64,000 bases of DNA from Chitinophaga filiformis (GCF_021646545.1 NZ_JAKIRP010000001.1:868001-932000); one strand, 5' to 3'; shown: positions 26,242 to 35,544, counted from the stretch's first letter. Notes: a model not told the origin generated them from the letters alone. Program-made: numbers and translations.

Positions 26242-27437
26242 TGCCATCTTTCTACCAGTTACTCAAAAAGATCATACAGACCGGCATCGGCAAGTCCCGC
26301 CTGATCATGGCTGCCGGGGGGCTGGGTATTGCCATGATACTCCTGCTCATCGCTATACAGGCACATACTGACTTCGACCAGCTGCTGCACAACCAGCGGA
26401 ATGCCAACGAAAGTGCAGACTTCCTGATCATCAACAAGAAGATCACCAATGCCATGATGGGACAAAATGCCAAAAGTGAATTCACTCCTGCAGAAATAAC
26501 AGATCTGCAGAAACAACCCTTCACAGAGGCTTTTGGTTTTATTACCTCCAATCAATATAAAGTAACCGCCGCTGCGCCCGGAGACCTGCATTTCTATACA
26601 GATATGTTCTTCGAATCAGTGCCCGACTCATTTATCGATGTAAAGAATGATGAGTGGAAATGGACACCTGGTGATAATACCATTCCTATCATCCTTCCCA
26701 ACGACTTCCTGAACCTTTATAACTTCGGGTTTGCATTGAGCCAGGACCTGCCACAGATCTCACAGGAAACAGTGAAAGCATTACCGATGAAGATTACCAT
26801 CTCACAGGGATTGATGGCGGAGGAATTTACAGGACGTATTGTCGGTTTTTCCGACCGTATCTCTTCCTTCCTGGTGCCTGTGAGTTTTATGGACTGGGCC
26901 AATGGTAAGTTTGGTGCCGGACAGACGCCATCGCCCTCCCGTGTGATCATCAAAACGAAAGATCCTTCCAATCCTTTACTGTCAAGGTACCTGGAAGAAA
27001 AAGGCTATACGACCAACCAGGACAAGATCAAATACAGCAAGACAAAACTGATCGTACAGACCATCGTATCTGTTATAGGTTTCTTTGGGCTCATCCTACT
27101 GGTGTTTGCGCTGTTGGTGTTCAGTATGTTCATCCAGCTGGTCATTGCCAGTTGTAAAAAAGAGATACAACTGCTGGTGACGCTGGGTACTGCGCCCCGC
27201 CAGTTACAACGTTACCTGATGCGCCAGTTTGTTCCGCTGTATATTGCCATTGGAATAGCAGCCTTGTTGCTGGTGGCCGCATTGCAATGGTGGGCTTCCA
27301 CAAAACTGGCTGTTCATGATATGTTCATTTCACCGTGGATCGCCGTGGGCACAGCGTGCGCCGCTCTGCTGGTACTGGTGCTGGTATATATCGTGAATAG
27401 GGTCAATGTCAGGAAGTACATCAACGCTATCAGCTGA
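26238..27437 (+). CDS. FtsX-like ABC permease
   Basis: 399 residues with one N-terminal membrane helix (about 21-42), a large extracytoplasmic domain (about 45-270) and three C-terminal helices (about 280-390), the topology of FtsX/MacB/LolC permeases. The core LVIASCKKEIQLLVTLGT matches the coupling-helix region of that family. The four-base overlap with the ATPase gene shows they are one operon. Other parts (for example a membrane-fusion protein) are not adjacent. Confidence 0.87.
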   Translation: MMPSFYQLLKKIIQTGIGKSRLIMAAGGLGIAMILLLIAIQAHTDFDQLLHNQRNANESADFLIINKKITNAMMGQNAKSEFTPAEITDLQKQPFTEAFGFITSNQYKVTAAAPGDLHFYTDMFFESVPDSFIDVKNDEWKWTPGDNTIPIILPNDFLNLYNFGFALSQDLPQISQETVKALPMKITISQGLMAEEFTGRIVGFSDRISSFLVPVSFMDWANGKFGAGQTPSPSRVIIKTKDPSNPLLSRYLEEKGYTTNQDKIKYSKTKLIVQTIVSVIGFFGLILLVFALLVFSMFIQLVIASCKKEIQLLVTLGTAPRQLQRYLMRQFVPLYIAIGIAALLLVAALQWWASTKLAVHDMFISPWIAVGTACAALLVLVLVYIVNRVNVRKYINAIS

Positions 27438-27470
27438 TAACATTGTTTTATACACTTAAATTATATTGAG

Positions 27471-27773
27471 ATGTTTGTACACGTCGTAAATTTCTGGCTG
27501 AAGCCAGGTCTTTCAGAAGCGGATATCAAAAAGTTTGAAGAAGGAGTACAATCGCTTTCAGCGATCGAATCACTGGTAATGTTCAATGTAGGTAAGCCTG
27601 CAGCTACTGACCGTCCGGTAATAGACAGAAGTTACAGCTATTGCGAGCTGACTGTGTTCAACGACGAAGCAGGACACGATGTTTACCAGCAACATCCTAT
27701 ACACCTGGCGTTTGTGGAAAACTGCAAACACCTGTGGGAAAAGGTGCTGATCTACGATTCAGAAACGATTTAA
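27471..27773 (+). CDS. Dabb (stress-responsive alpha/beta barrel) domain protein
   Basis: 100-residue cytoplasmic protein of the Dabb ferredoxin-like fold. The N-terminal FVHVVNFWLKPGLS and C-terminal HPIHLAFVENCKHLWEKV blocks are typical; members dimerise and often have no known enzymatic role. It follows the FtsX gene by 33 bases and may share its transcript. A hairpin after the stop may end the operon. Confidence 0.87.
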   Translation: MFVHVVNFWLKPGLSEADIKKFEEGVQSLSAIESLVMFNVGKPAATDRPVIDRSYSYCELTVFNDEAGHDVYQQHPIHLAFVENCKHLWEKVLIYDSETI

Positions 27774-27795
27774 ACAATCAGTATTTGTAAAATAA

Positions 27796-27867
27796 GGATC
27801 AGTGATCAGGTCTTGCAATGCGGTATACCGTTGCTGTATGGCATGCTTCATCACTGGTCCTTTGTTT
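27796..27867 (+). terminator. Possible terminator of the ABC/Dabb operon
   Basis: Eleven-base inverted repeat GGATCAGTGAT/ATCACTGGTCC (one T-G wobble) with a structured loop, followed by TTTGTTTTA. The large loop lowers confidence. Confidence 0.4.
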
Positions 27868-27919
27868 TACTTAGCCATGAACAGTTCCCGTTTGGCATAC
27901 TTTATCAGTGCGCCCTTTT

Positions 27920-30481
27920 TTATTCAGCCATTTCCTTCTCGTGTGGCATAATGAATGTCTCCTTCACACGTTCCGACATTATCAGGTAAGGTATCCAGAT
28001 AGCCGCGGCAATGAACGATTGCATAATCTGTCTGATAGCTTCTGTATCCCAACCTTTCTTTTCAAAAATATAATTGCACGCCAGATTGTCTATCACATTA
28101 AACGTCAGGTTGAACGCAAGGAAGGCAATCATTGCTTTGGGGAAAGTATCCCTCTTATTATAGAAAAGCGATACCAGCAGCAGGCTGAATACCAGCATGC
28201 CAATCTCACTCGCCAGCTCGGTGACCAGCAGCAATTGAAGAATGGAAACATTATGCGTGGCATTGGTGGCCTTATCCAGTTGCAGCCAAACATCATTGTC
28301 AAATATCGAAGCTCTTATCAGGCCGTTGAAGATATTTAAAGGGCTGATAAAAACCCCAATAGCCATTACCACCAGCCATCCACTGATCTGTGGCGGGTAT
28401 GCATAAGCGCCAGCCGGTTGTATCGATACCTTGTTGAAACGTAAGGCATGATGTGTAAATACGGCCGTAAAGAATATTGCCAGACCGATCACCAGCCAAT
28501 TCCATCCCCGTGAAGGAGCATTTCCCTGTGCGCCATCGCCTGTATCCCAGTAGAAATTATACCCCAGGAATCCGTCGATCTGTTTTCTTTCCCTGATATA
28601 GGTGCTGATAAAACTGGCCGGGATATGGTCCTGGTAAGTCTCAAACGTGTAGTGCATCGTCACCACGTTATTCCTCACCGAGGGCACAAAATGAATGGAG
28701 TAGTAGTCGTTCTTAATATGCAGTTCTTCCTCGTCTACCGTCCATGGAGAGGGCATTTCCACCGTGATCGTATAGTCGAGGGAGAATGGATAACGTAAGT
28801 CCAGCGGCGCTACTTCGCGGTCTTCTTCTGCATATTCCGGCAATGCGTCTCTCAGCAGATTTGCCTTCATATTGAAGTTGGCCCCGTAATCTTTCGTACT
28901 GTCACTCTTCCAGGGAGATTGCAGGATGTAACTTTCCTTCAGGACGATGCGGTTACTGTCAGGAATATCTGTTACCTGCAGGGGAGAATCAATACTGACG
29001 CTACCGTAGGCATTTTTATAATAATTGACGAAAGTGTTCTCATTATCCTTCCGGCTGCTGTTGGCTAATCCGTCACGCTGGTCATCTGCATACTGCATGG
29101 TGAAAACAGAAGTAACTGTCAGCGAACCTTTGTTCTTCCGATCGGAAGGCAGCTGGAAATGTTCGTTAATAACGGTTTTGCCTTTGCCGATATTTGTCAC
29201 AGGCGTGAAGCCATTCTTTCCCGCCGGGTCAATGACAAGGCCCTGCTGGTAATCCGGTACAGTAAGCATGGAAAGGTTGCCCCGCTGATAGCTGATAGTG
29301 GGATCTATCCAGTATTCCCGGCCCTCCAGTTTTGCATAAACGATGGCATGATTAAAGAGATCAGGCGCCGGCAGATAATTCACCACATGGCCCCTGGTAT
29401 AAGTATCCACATAGGCCATATTCGCGTAGATGCCGTTGGCTTTGAGTATGGTGGCCAGCAGCAGCGACTTATCTTTACAGTCGCCAAAACGCTGCAGCAG
29501 TATCTTGTCGGGCGTATTGGGACGATGGGAATATTCGCCCATTTCGATACCCATATAACGGATATCATCCTGCACGAAGCGGATGGCCTTCAGCATGTAT
29601 GTTTCCTTACTATTGCCTGCCTCCCGCTTAAACTCAGTGATTTTCGCTTTCAGTGCGGGACCAGGAGGAGGTACCATATTTACCCTGTCTCCCCATTGTA
29701 TCACCTGTTGCCAGTCTTTATATTCTGTAGCCTGTACAGAGGGGAAGTTGTCAAACCATGCCGGTGTATCATCCACCACTTCCATTGAGGGAATATTGGT
29801 CATTTCCCATTTGTATACCTGCATGCCGTTCATTATCTGTCTGTCGGGCATGGGGGCGCTATTGAAGGTTTTAAAGCGGATCTCCCGGTTAGGAGAGGCA
29901 ATAATGCTTTTATGAAAGTTCACTACAGGGTTTGGAAATGCCAGGTAAAACAGGCTGGTGAACTTATGTTCAAAGATGGGGTTACTACCTTCTATCGTAT
30001 AAGCAAACTCTATCTGGTCGCCTTTCCGCACATCTTCCAGGATGAAGTATGCGGTGTAAAGGCCACTGTAAATAAAGCGGGAGAGGTCATCTTCCTGCTG
30101 CAATATTTTGAACTTCGACGCCTGTAACTGGTTAATCACTTTCCCGTTACGACGGATGAGGATCTTATGGAAATGTAGCTTTTCGTATACCGGATCGTAG
30201 TCGACAGTTATTTCTGCACCATTCTGGATACCGGCTTCCGACACGATCTGCCTGATCATGTGATGGTATACGGCGGATTGTTCTACATGTTGCTGCTCTT
30301 CAAACAGCAGTATATAATACCCGTTGCTCACGTCGCGGGCATCGGGTACCTGCTTCAGATCTGGTTGATAAGGTACCAGCCAGGTGGGCGCAGGTGTAAT
30401 GGAAAAGTTTTTTTGCTGAGCATTGGACCCCGCATAGAAACAACAGATAAGTAAGGGAATGAGCAGCAATATCCGGTGCAT
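27920..30481 (-). CDS. DUF3857-transglutaminase-DUF2569 fusion membrane protein
   Basis: 853 residues. After a signal peptide ending at SNA (Gln at +1) comes a DUF3857 domain (about 55-220), then a transglutaminase-like domain with Cys335 in GDCKDKSLLL, His378 in NHAIV and Asp393 in WIDPT, a complete Cys-His-Asp triad. A beta-rich DUF3858-like region follows, then a hydrophobic C-terminus (about 690-845) with GWLVVMAIGVFISP and four or five helices that resembles DUF2569. The enzyme part is predicted extracytoplasmic and membrane-anchored. It is the last gene of a three-gene operon, 16 bases after the DUF2891 gene. The function is unknown; protein cross-linking or peptide cleavage is possible. 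Confidence 0.88.
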   Translation of the reverse strand: MHRILLLIPLLICCFYAGSNAQQKNFSITPAPTWLVPYQPDLKQVPDARDVSNGYYILLFEEQQHVEQSAVYHHMIRQIVSEAGIQNGAEITVDYDPVYEKLHFHKILIRRNGKVINQLQASKFKILQQEDDLSRFIYSGLYTAYFILEDVRKGDQIEFAYTIEGSNPIFEHKFTSLFYLAFPNPVVNFHKSIIASPNREIRFKTFNSAPMPDRQIMNGMQVYKWEMTNIPSMEVVDDTPAWFDNFPSVQATEYKDWQQVIQWGDRVNMVPPPGPALKAKITEFKREAGNSKETYMLKAIRFVQDDIRYMGIEMGEYSHRPNTPDKILLQRFGDCKDKSLLLATILKANGIYANMAYVDTYTRGHVVNYLPAPDLFNHAIVYAKLEGREYWIDPTISYQRGNLSMLTVPDYQQGLVIDPAGKNGFTPVTNIGKGKTVINEHFQLPSDRKNKGSLTVTSVFTMQYADDQRDGLANSSRKDNENTFVNYYKNAYGSVSIDSPLQVTDIPDSNRIVLKESYILQSPWKSDSTKDYGANFNMKANLLRDALPEYAEEDREVAPLDLRYPFSLDYTITVEMPSPWTVDEEELHIKNDYYSIHFVPSVRNNVVTMHYTFETYQDHIPASFISTYIRERKQIDGFLGYNFYWDTGDGAQGNAPSRGWNWLVIGLAIFFTAVFTHHALRFNKVSIQPAGAYAYPPQISGWLVVMAIGVFISPLNIFNGLIRASIFDNDVWLQLDKATNATHNVSILQLLLVTELASEIGMLVFSLLLVSLFYNKRDTFPKAMIAFLAFNLTFNVIDNLACNYIFEKKGWDTEAIRQIMQSFIAAAIWIPYLIMSERVKETFIMPHEKEMAE

Positions 30482-30497
30482 AGGAATAAATAGGCAA

Positions 30498-31604
30498 TTA
30501 GTTATTTTCTGTCGTCAGCGCATACACTGCGAAGGATGCCAGCCAGTGTTCGCCCGCATAGTTGCCGCTGGCAACATGCGGAATGGCAGACTCCAGGTGC
30601 AGGTTCGCCAACTGCAGAATGGCGGCCCGGTTTTCTGTAACATGGCGCGCAATACCGTACAGACACCACGCACGGCTCAGGTTCAGCCCATGCAGGTGTA
30701 CCAGTTTACCATCTGTTATATCTTTTACCTGGGCAACTTTGAACACAGTTACGTCTCTCGCAAACAGTTCTGGCAGGAAGGCTTTGACCCAGGTCTGGTA
30801 CTCTTTTGCAGGCAGAATACGCCACATCAGGTCTGCTTCTTCCAGGCAGGGAGAGAGAAAGTCGTAACCACCAGGTTCCCATGCGGCCGGGCAGTTTTTG
30901 TCTGCTGCATAGAAGCGCATGGCTGCCTGGCGGATCGCCTGTTGCAGGGCTGTATCATTCGCGGTAGCGGCATAATCCCATGCCAGCGACAGTCCGAATG
31001 CCAGATTGGTATGCTCGCCTACGCGAATAGGGTATACCAGCTTGCCCAGGAAGTCTATGTAAGCTTTAGAGAACTGGGTGGCAAGCGGTTGTACGTTGGC
31101 GGCTAACTGTTTGCCCAGGGGATCATTCCAGGTGAGAAGTTCCCTTTGCAACTGTAAAAGCCAGCTCCATCCGTAGATGCGTTCAAAGCTTTTGTTTTCC
31201 TTATTCTGAAACAGCCGTTGTTCCTGCGCGATGTTGGCCGCTGTCAGGTTTTGCGACAATTTTGTAACGATCTCCTGTTTCTTTGACAGATCAGGAAATG
31301 ACTTCAACAGGCGTACCAGCATCCAGTGACCGTGTACGCTGCTGTGCCAGTCAAAACAGCCGTAGAACGCCGGATGATAGGCTTTCGGCGCAGTTACAAG
31401 GGACGTGTCTGAGAAGACAATCCCGGTCTTATAAGGGAATTCCTGCTGCATGCAGCGCAAGGGCAATTCTGCAAGATGCGTTGCCCCTGCCGGCGTAAGA
31501 TCCAGCAAACCATTGCTCTTGCGTGTGTAAAATGCCTGTTGTGCAGACGCAGTTGGCATCAGGGAACCGGTTATCAGGGATATCAGAATAAATGTTTTCT
31601 TCAC
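30498..31604 (-). CDS. DUF2891 family secreted protein
   Basis: 368 residues with a signal peptide ending at ASA and Gln at +1. The rest matches DUF2891: HPAFYGCFDWHSSVHGHWML (about 77-96) and repeated helical-hairpin segments like an alpha/alpha toroid. The function is unknown. The GTG start at 31604 shares one base with the TAG stop of the upstream gene (TAGTG), indicating translational coupling. Confidence 0.88.
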   Translation of the reverse strand: MKKTFILISLITGSLMPTASAQQAFYTRKSNGLLDLTPAGATHLAELPLRCMQQEFPYKTGIVFSDTSLVTAPKAYHPAFYGCFDWHSSVHGHWMLVRLLKSFPDLSKKQEIVTKLSQNLTAANIAQEQRLFQNKENKSFERIYGWSWLLQLQRELLTWNDPLGKQLAANVQPLATQFSKAYIDFLGKLVYPIRVGEHTNLAFGLSLAWDYAATANDTALQQAIRQAAMRFYAADKNCPAAWEPGGYDFLSPCLEEADLMWRILPAKEYQTWVKAFLPELFARDVTVFKVAQVKDITDGKLVHLHGLNLSRAWCLYGIARHVTENRAAILQLANLHLESAIPHVASGNYAGEHWLASFAVYALTTENN

Positions 31605-32854
31605 TACTGGCGATTGAATAACAGTTTTACATAGAATGAAGGTTTGGCCAGCTTCTTACGCAGATCTACCTCATAGAACATGCAGGACAACAGTTCCTGC
31701 AGTTGCTTGTTACGACTGCTCACCTTCATGAGGGTATTGAACAGCCATTGGTATTTGATCAGCTTTTGCAGCCGGTGACTCAGTTTCAGTTCAGGGCCCA
31801 TTACGCGGTATACCTCGGCGTCATAAGCCGCCAGTTGCGCAGCTGAGAAGTTATTAGCCTTAAGTGCATCTGCAGCCTTTAAAGCGGCAATACGACCGGA
31901 GTAAAGACCATTGCCGATACCTTCACCGGTGAATGGATCAATGAGGTAGGCAGCATCTCCGACCAGCATATAACGCTCGCCGGAAATGACCCTTACTTTA
32001 CTGCCCAACGGCAGACCATACCCTTCAATGTTGCTGATCAGTTCTGCATTTTTGAAACGCTCTTTAAACACGGGGTCATTGGCGATGATCTCCAGCATTG
32101 ACTTCTTCAGGTTCATCTTCTTTTTACGTACATCTTCGCTGAGCACGCCTACGCCTACATTGGCTTCTCCGTTAGGCAGCGGGAAGATCCAGAAGTAACC
32201 AGGTAACAGATCTTTCAGGAAGTGCAGTTCTATGAAGTTGTCGGCGTTGTTGCCACTAACGTTTTTGTAATAAGCGCGGATACCGGCCACATAGTGCTTC
32301 GGCTCCATACTGATCTTCGCCACTTCCTTTGTAAAAGAAGAATGAGCGCCATTGGCAATGATGAGCAGCTGCGCCTTCGCCTGGAAACCGTTGCTGCCGG
32401 TTACAATGTAACCGTCTTCCTTCAGCTCATACTTATCCACAGTAACGCCTTCCAGCAGCTTTATTTCAGGCCTGCGTTTAATCTCATCTACCAGAAAATT
32501 ATCAAAGTCTATGCGTTTGCACACATAACCAATAGGCGTTTCTTTATGGCCGTTATTATTGCTGTTATAGTCAGGCCTGTAACCCACATCCAGGCTGTGC
32601 CTGCCGGGTGAAACGAATGTCACGCCCCAGCTGTTCACTTTGAAATTGGCTTCTTTGAGCCGTGTTGCGATGGCAGGATCGATACGGTTTAGCGCAGTGA
32701 TGACTTTTCCGCTCAGGCCGTCGCCACAAACCTTATCCCTCGGGAAAACTGCTTTATCCACTACGATACACTCAATACCGAGTTGTGCCAGTTGAAGGGC
32801 CGCCGCAGCTCCGGCGGGGCCAGCTCCAACAATACATACTTTAGTTTCCAACAT
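31604..32854 (-). CDS. Geranylgeranyl-reductase-family FAD oxidoreductase
   Basis: 416 residues. The FAD motif is VGAGPAGAAAALQL (residues 9-22), followed by PRDKVCGDGLSG, the family signature, and GDAAYLIDPFTGEGIGNG for the second FAD contact. Members reduce isoprenoid double bonds or act as flavin hydroxylases/halogenase-like enzymes; the substrate is not readable here. It is the first gene of an operon with DUF2891 and the DUF3857 fusion. Confidence 0.9.
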   Translation of the reverse strand: MLETKVCIVGAGPAGAAAALQLAQLGIECIVVDKAVFPRDKVCGDGLSGKVITALNRIDPAIATRLKEANFKVNSWGVTFVSPGRHSLDVGYRPDYNSNNNGHKETPIGYVCKRIDFDNFLVDEIKRRPEIKLLEGVTVDKYELKEDGYIVTGSNGFQAKAQLLIIANGAHSSFTKEVAKISMEPKHYVAGIRAYYKNVSGNNADNFIELHFLKDLLPGYFWIFPLPNGEANVGVGVLSEDVRKKKMNLKKSMLEIIANDPVFKERFKNAELISNIEGYGLPLGSKVRVISGERYMLVGDAAYLIDPFTGEGIGNGLYSGRIAALKAADALKANNFSAAQLAAYDAEVYRVMGPELKLSHRLQKLIKYQWLFNTLMKVSSRNKQLQELLSCMFYEVDLRKKLAKPSFYVKLLFNRQ

Positions 32855-32920
32855 CCTGTACGTTTAAGCTGTTAAGATAAAGAAAAGAGGAATATATTCG
32901 CGGCCTAAAATCAATTAACC

Positions 32921-33232
32921 ATGTTCGGAGATCTATTTGGAAAGCTGCAGGAAGCGCAGTCTAAAATGAAAGAAACTAAAGAACGCCTGTCCCTGATCAC
33001 TGTTGACGGCGAGGCTGGAGACGGCGCTGTAAAGGTAGTTGTGACCGGAAACAGGGAGGTAAAAAGTATTGACATAGCAGAACGCCTGCTCGAAAAAGAC
33101 AACAAAGAAGAGCTGGAAGATCTGATGATCACAGCACTGAACAGGGCACTGAAGAACGCAGAAAATGCCTGGGAAGCTGAAATGAAAGGAATCGCTGGTG
33201 GTATGCTGGGACCTTTAGGCGGTCTGTTTTAA
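32921..33232 (+). CDS. YbaB/EbfC family nucleoid-associated protein
   Basis: 103-residue DNA-binding protein of the YbaB/EbfC family. N-terminal FGDLFGKLQEAQSKMKETKERL forms the long helix, and the VTGNREVKSIDI beta-hairpin and the Gly/Leu-rich tail are typical. It probably binds DNA as a tweezer-like dimer. Unlike in many bacteria it is not next to dnaX or recR here. tRNA-Thr lies 51 bases downstream. Confidence 0.9.
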   Translation: MFGDLFGKLQEAQSKMKETKERLSLITVDGEAGDGAVKVVVTGNREVKSIDIAERLLEKDNKEELEDLMITALNRALKNAENAWEAEMKGIAGGMLGPLGGLF

Positions 33233-33283
33233 TCGTAATGCTGCTCCCTTGCAGCTGAATGGCTTAAATTGCTTGGACTGTAT

Positions 33284-33359
33284 GCCAACCTAGCTCAGCC
33301 GGTAGAGCAACAGTTTCGTAAATTGTAGGTCGTGGGTTCGAATCCCATGGTTGGCTCCA
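33284..33359 (+). tRNA. tRNA-Thr (anticodon CGT)
   Basis: 76-base cloverleaf with encoded CCA. The acceptor GCCAACC pairs with GGTTGGC, the D arm is AGCTCAGCCGGTAGAGC, the anticodon loop is TTCGTAA (anticodon CGT, codon ACG), and the T arm is GTGGGTTCGAATCCCAT. A terminator follows 14 bases later. Confidence 0.97.
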
Positions 33360-33372
33360 TAGCAACATCGTT

Positions 33373-33410
33373 AAAACCACTGGTAATTTTTATTGCCAGT
33401 GGTTTTTTTT
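33373..33410 (+). terminator. Terminator of tRNA-Thr
   Basis: Stem AAACCACTGG/CCAGTGGTTT with further A-T pairs toward the loop, followed by eight T. Confidence 0.88.
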
Positions 33411-33518
33411 GCTACTTATACAAGGTCGGGCTAAGATGAATACTGCTCATTTCCAATATTTTACAGTCAAAAGATTTTAAATATTCCTTGTAATGTCGCT
33501 ACTATGGCTTGCTCCCGG

Positions 33519-33606
33519 ATATAACCCATATATAACCCATATACAAGCCATATATGACCCATATATAACCCATATCTAAAAGGTATGGGTTATATATGGG
33601 TTATAT
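33519..33606. repeat. 11-bp tandem repeat with inverted copies, 25-bp hairpin
   Basis: Five head-to-tail 11-bp units (consensus ATATAACCCAT) fill 33519-33573: three are identical and two differ at one or two bases. After an 11-base spacer come two exact reverse-complement units (ATGGGTTATAT) at 33585-33606. Units 4-5 plus CATATC at 33571-33576 can pair with 33582-33606, giving a 25-bp stem with a TAAAA loop, with only G-T wobbles. A degenerate inverted copy continues at 33619-33629, and CAAGCCAT of unit 3 has its complement at 33504-33511. No gene is seen from 33411 to 33731. The rest of this 320-base stretch is AT-rich without a recognisable function. Confidence 0.9.
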
Positions 33607-33749
33607 GTGAGTAGAAGATGGGTTAAGTATGAGATGCAGTAATCACAGAAGCCTGATAAGAACATGATTTTACCCTTTGAAGAAAGAGCGTACGGCTGAC
33701 GTATTATTTTAATACTTGTTATTATCTTTATATGATTAAAGAACTTCCT

Positions 33750-34907
33750 ATGCGCTATGTATTACTGCTGGCAGCAGGTATGTCCCTGTTTGCCTGCAAT
33801 GCCCCAAGCACCCCGGACGCTAAAACAAAAGCAGATCCCCAACATCCGGAGCAGGGACAATTCACCGCTGTGATCAGCGAAGACCAGATATTCGACAAAC
33901 AGGTGATCCTGAGAGCAGTCTCTATCACTGAAGGAAAGAGTAAGATCTCCGACAAATATTTCCTGAAGGGAGTGGATGCATACAGAAATCAGAAGAACCT
34001 GGAAGAGGGGATGAAACTGTTCAAGCAGTCCATTATGGAGCAGCCACAAGCCAGGGCTTATTTTGAGCTGGGAAATGCGCTTGCAGACATGAATTATCTG
34101 AAGGATGCGGTGTCTGCATATCAGATTGCAGAAGCGTTGGATTACAAGCCGACTTCAAAAGTATTGTATAACCTTGCCTGTGTATATTCCAGGGCGGAGG
34201 ATGACAAGTCTGCCCGTTATTATCTTATTTCTGCTATTGAGTTTGGGTATAGCAATGCTAAAAACATTTTTGAGGATAAAGATCTTCAATACCTGAGAGA
34301 TAACATGTGGGATTTCAAGGGCACAGTTGCTATCGCCCTGAGCGGTGCTACAGATCCCGATAAACTACAATGGAACCTTTTCTGGCATGAGTTCAAACCA
34401 GTTTCGTACCCCGTGGTACTGGATGAGAGGTATGGTAAGACGCTGGGAGAAGACTATATATCGTACGAGTATGAACGTTTTGTGGCGGAAATGCGTAACA
34501 ATGAAAAATTCTCCCGGGAAGTGGGATATGAATTCTATCATGTAGGCCTGGCCAAAGCAACGGATAGTGTTAAGACGCTTATTTATGCAGTGAAGAATGT
34601 GATCATGGGTGGAGACGCTCCTCCTGAGTACTATATTGTTAGCTTTGATCATGTTGGAAAGCTGGTGGACAAGTTGCTGATAGGAGGACATGAGAAGCTG
34701 GCGGATCCTTTCCGTGTCGCCACATTAACGGAAAACGGCAATATTGAGATCGGGTTGTTCAAACAGGAGTACAAACGTGATCCTGAAAATCATGGTTATG
34801 AAGACAATGAACTGGTGGATGTGAAATTGCTGGAAAAGCAACTGTATAACATCACACCCGATGGCCATTTTGTAAGGAAGGAGAATCTGCTGGGAATGAA
34901 TCATTAA
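33750..34907 (+). CDS. Lipoprotein with TPR-like helical repeats
   Basis: 385 residues with a lipoprotein signal, Cys16 in LFAC. Residues about 70-160 look like two or three TPR units (DAYRNQKNLEEGMKLFKQSI, ARAYFELGNALADMNYLKDAVSAYQ, VLYNLACVYSRAEDDKSA). The remaining 220 residues have no recognised domain. ATG 33750 is preferred over ATG 33732, whose six extra residues precede the signal and lie next to a -7-like TATCTTTA. The last 56 bases overlap the convergent DUF2306 gene. Confidence 0.78.
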   Translation: MRYVLLLAAGMSLFACNAPSTPDAKTKADPQHPEQGQFTAVISEDQIFDKQVILRAVSITEGKSKISDKYFLKGVDAYRNQKNLEEGMKLFKQSIMEQPQARAYFELGNALADMNYLKDAVSAYQIAEALDYKPTSKVLYNLACVYSRAEDDKSARYYLISAIEFGYSNAKNIFEDKDLQYLRDNMWDFKGTVAIALSGATDPDKLQWNLFWHEFKPVSYPVVLDERYGKTLGEDYISYEYERFVAEMRNNEKFSREVGYEFYHVGLAKATDSVKTLIYAVKNVIMGGDAPPEYYIVSFDHVGKLVDKLLIGGHEKLADPFRVATLTENGNIEIGLFKQEYKRDPENHGYEDNELVDVKLLEKQLYNITPDGHFVRKENLLGMNH

Positions 34908-35541
34908 GATATCCCAGTCCTTTGCGGATAATCATTTCTGCTATCAGCAGGTTCAATGTCCAGCTGAGCCAAGAGATCAGTATATAAGCCTGCACCGGGT
35001 GCAGTGGCAAGTTAAATGTGCCGATCAGAAAAGCGTACAGGCGTAATGAAATGGCAGATAAGGTGAGCGCATAACTCCGGATCATCATGCCCGTGTGTAA
35101 ACGCCACCTGCGTTGCAGGGCATAGCGCCAGCCGAGGAAGGTAGTGAGCAGCCATAAGGATCCCAGCAACACAAAACTGATACGGGCAGGTAATCCGCCA
35201 TTGGCGTAAAAGCCCATGACCAGCCCACCAGGACCACTGAATAACAAGATGACTATTGCATATATTTTCCCGGACCTGCGGTGCAGGCCGGGATATTTTT
35301 TTAGCAAATAGTTACTGAATTGTAAAAGCCCCGCTACCAGTACGATAACGCTCGTAAAAACATGCACATAAAAGCTGATCCGCCAGTGCCGGATATGATA
35401 TACCAGCTGTTTCGTCATGAGAAAGTCCACATACCGGTCAAAGGAGGTATAGGGAAGACTCAATAACAGCATCAGCCAGGAAGTATACAGGATGATGGCA
35501 GCAAACAGGTAATAGGCTATACGTCTTGCAAGAGAAGGCAT
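34852..35541 (-). CDS. DUF2306 family membrane protein
   Basis: 229 residues with about six membrane helices. The family block is clear: HRRSGKIYAIVILLFSGPGGLVMGFYANGG (split over TM3 and the loop), with the conserved His and Gly residues. Members are predicted haem- or redox-related membrane proteins of unknown role. It is the last gene of a three-gene unit, three bases after the lipoprotein gene. Its 3' end overlaps the convergent lipoprotein gene by 56 bases. Confidence 0.85.
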   Translation of the reverse strand: MPSLARRIAYYLFAAIILYTSWLMLLLSLPYTSFDRYVDFLMTKQLVYHIRHWRISFYVHVFTSVIVLVAGLLQFSNYLLKKYPGLHRRSGKIYAIVILLFSGPGGLVMGFYANGGLPARISFVLLGSLWLLTTFLGWRYALQRRWRLHTGMMIRSYALTLSAISLRLYAFLIGTFNLPLHPVQAYILISWLSWTLNLLIAEMIIRKGLGYLNDSFPADSPSLQNGHRV

Positions 35542-35544
35542 AGA

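Noticed and set aside
33519..33606. CRISPR-like array
   Set aside because: Units are 11 bp and directly abutting, without spacers, and no cas gene is present.
33284..33606. Integrative element inserted at tRNA-Thr
   Set aside because: No integrase and no duplicated tRNA 3' end was seen downstream; the repeat is not a copy of the tRNA.
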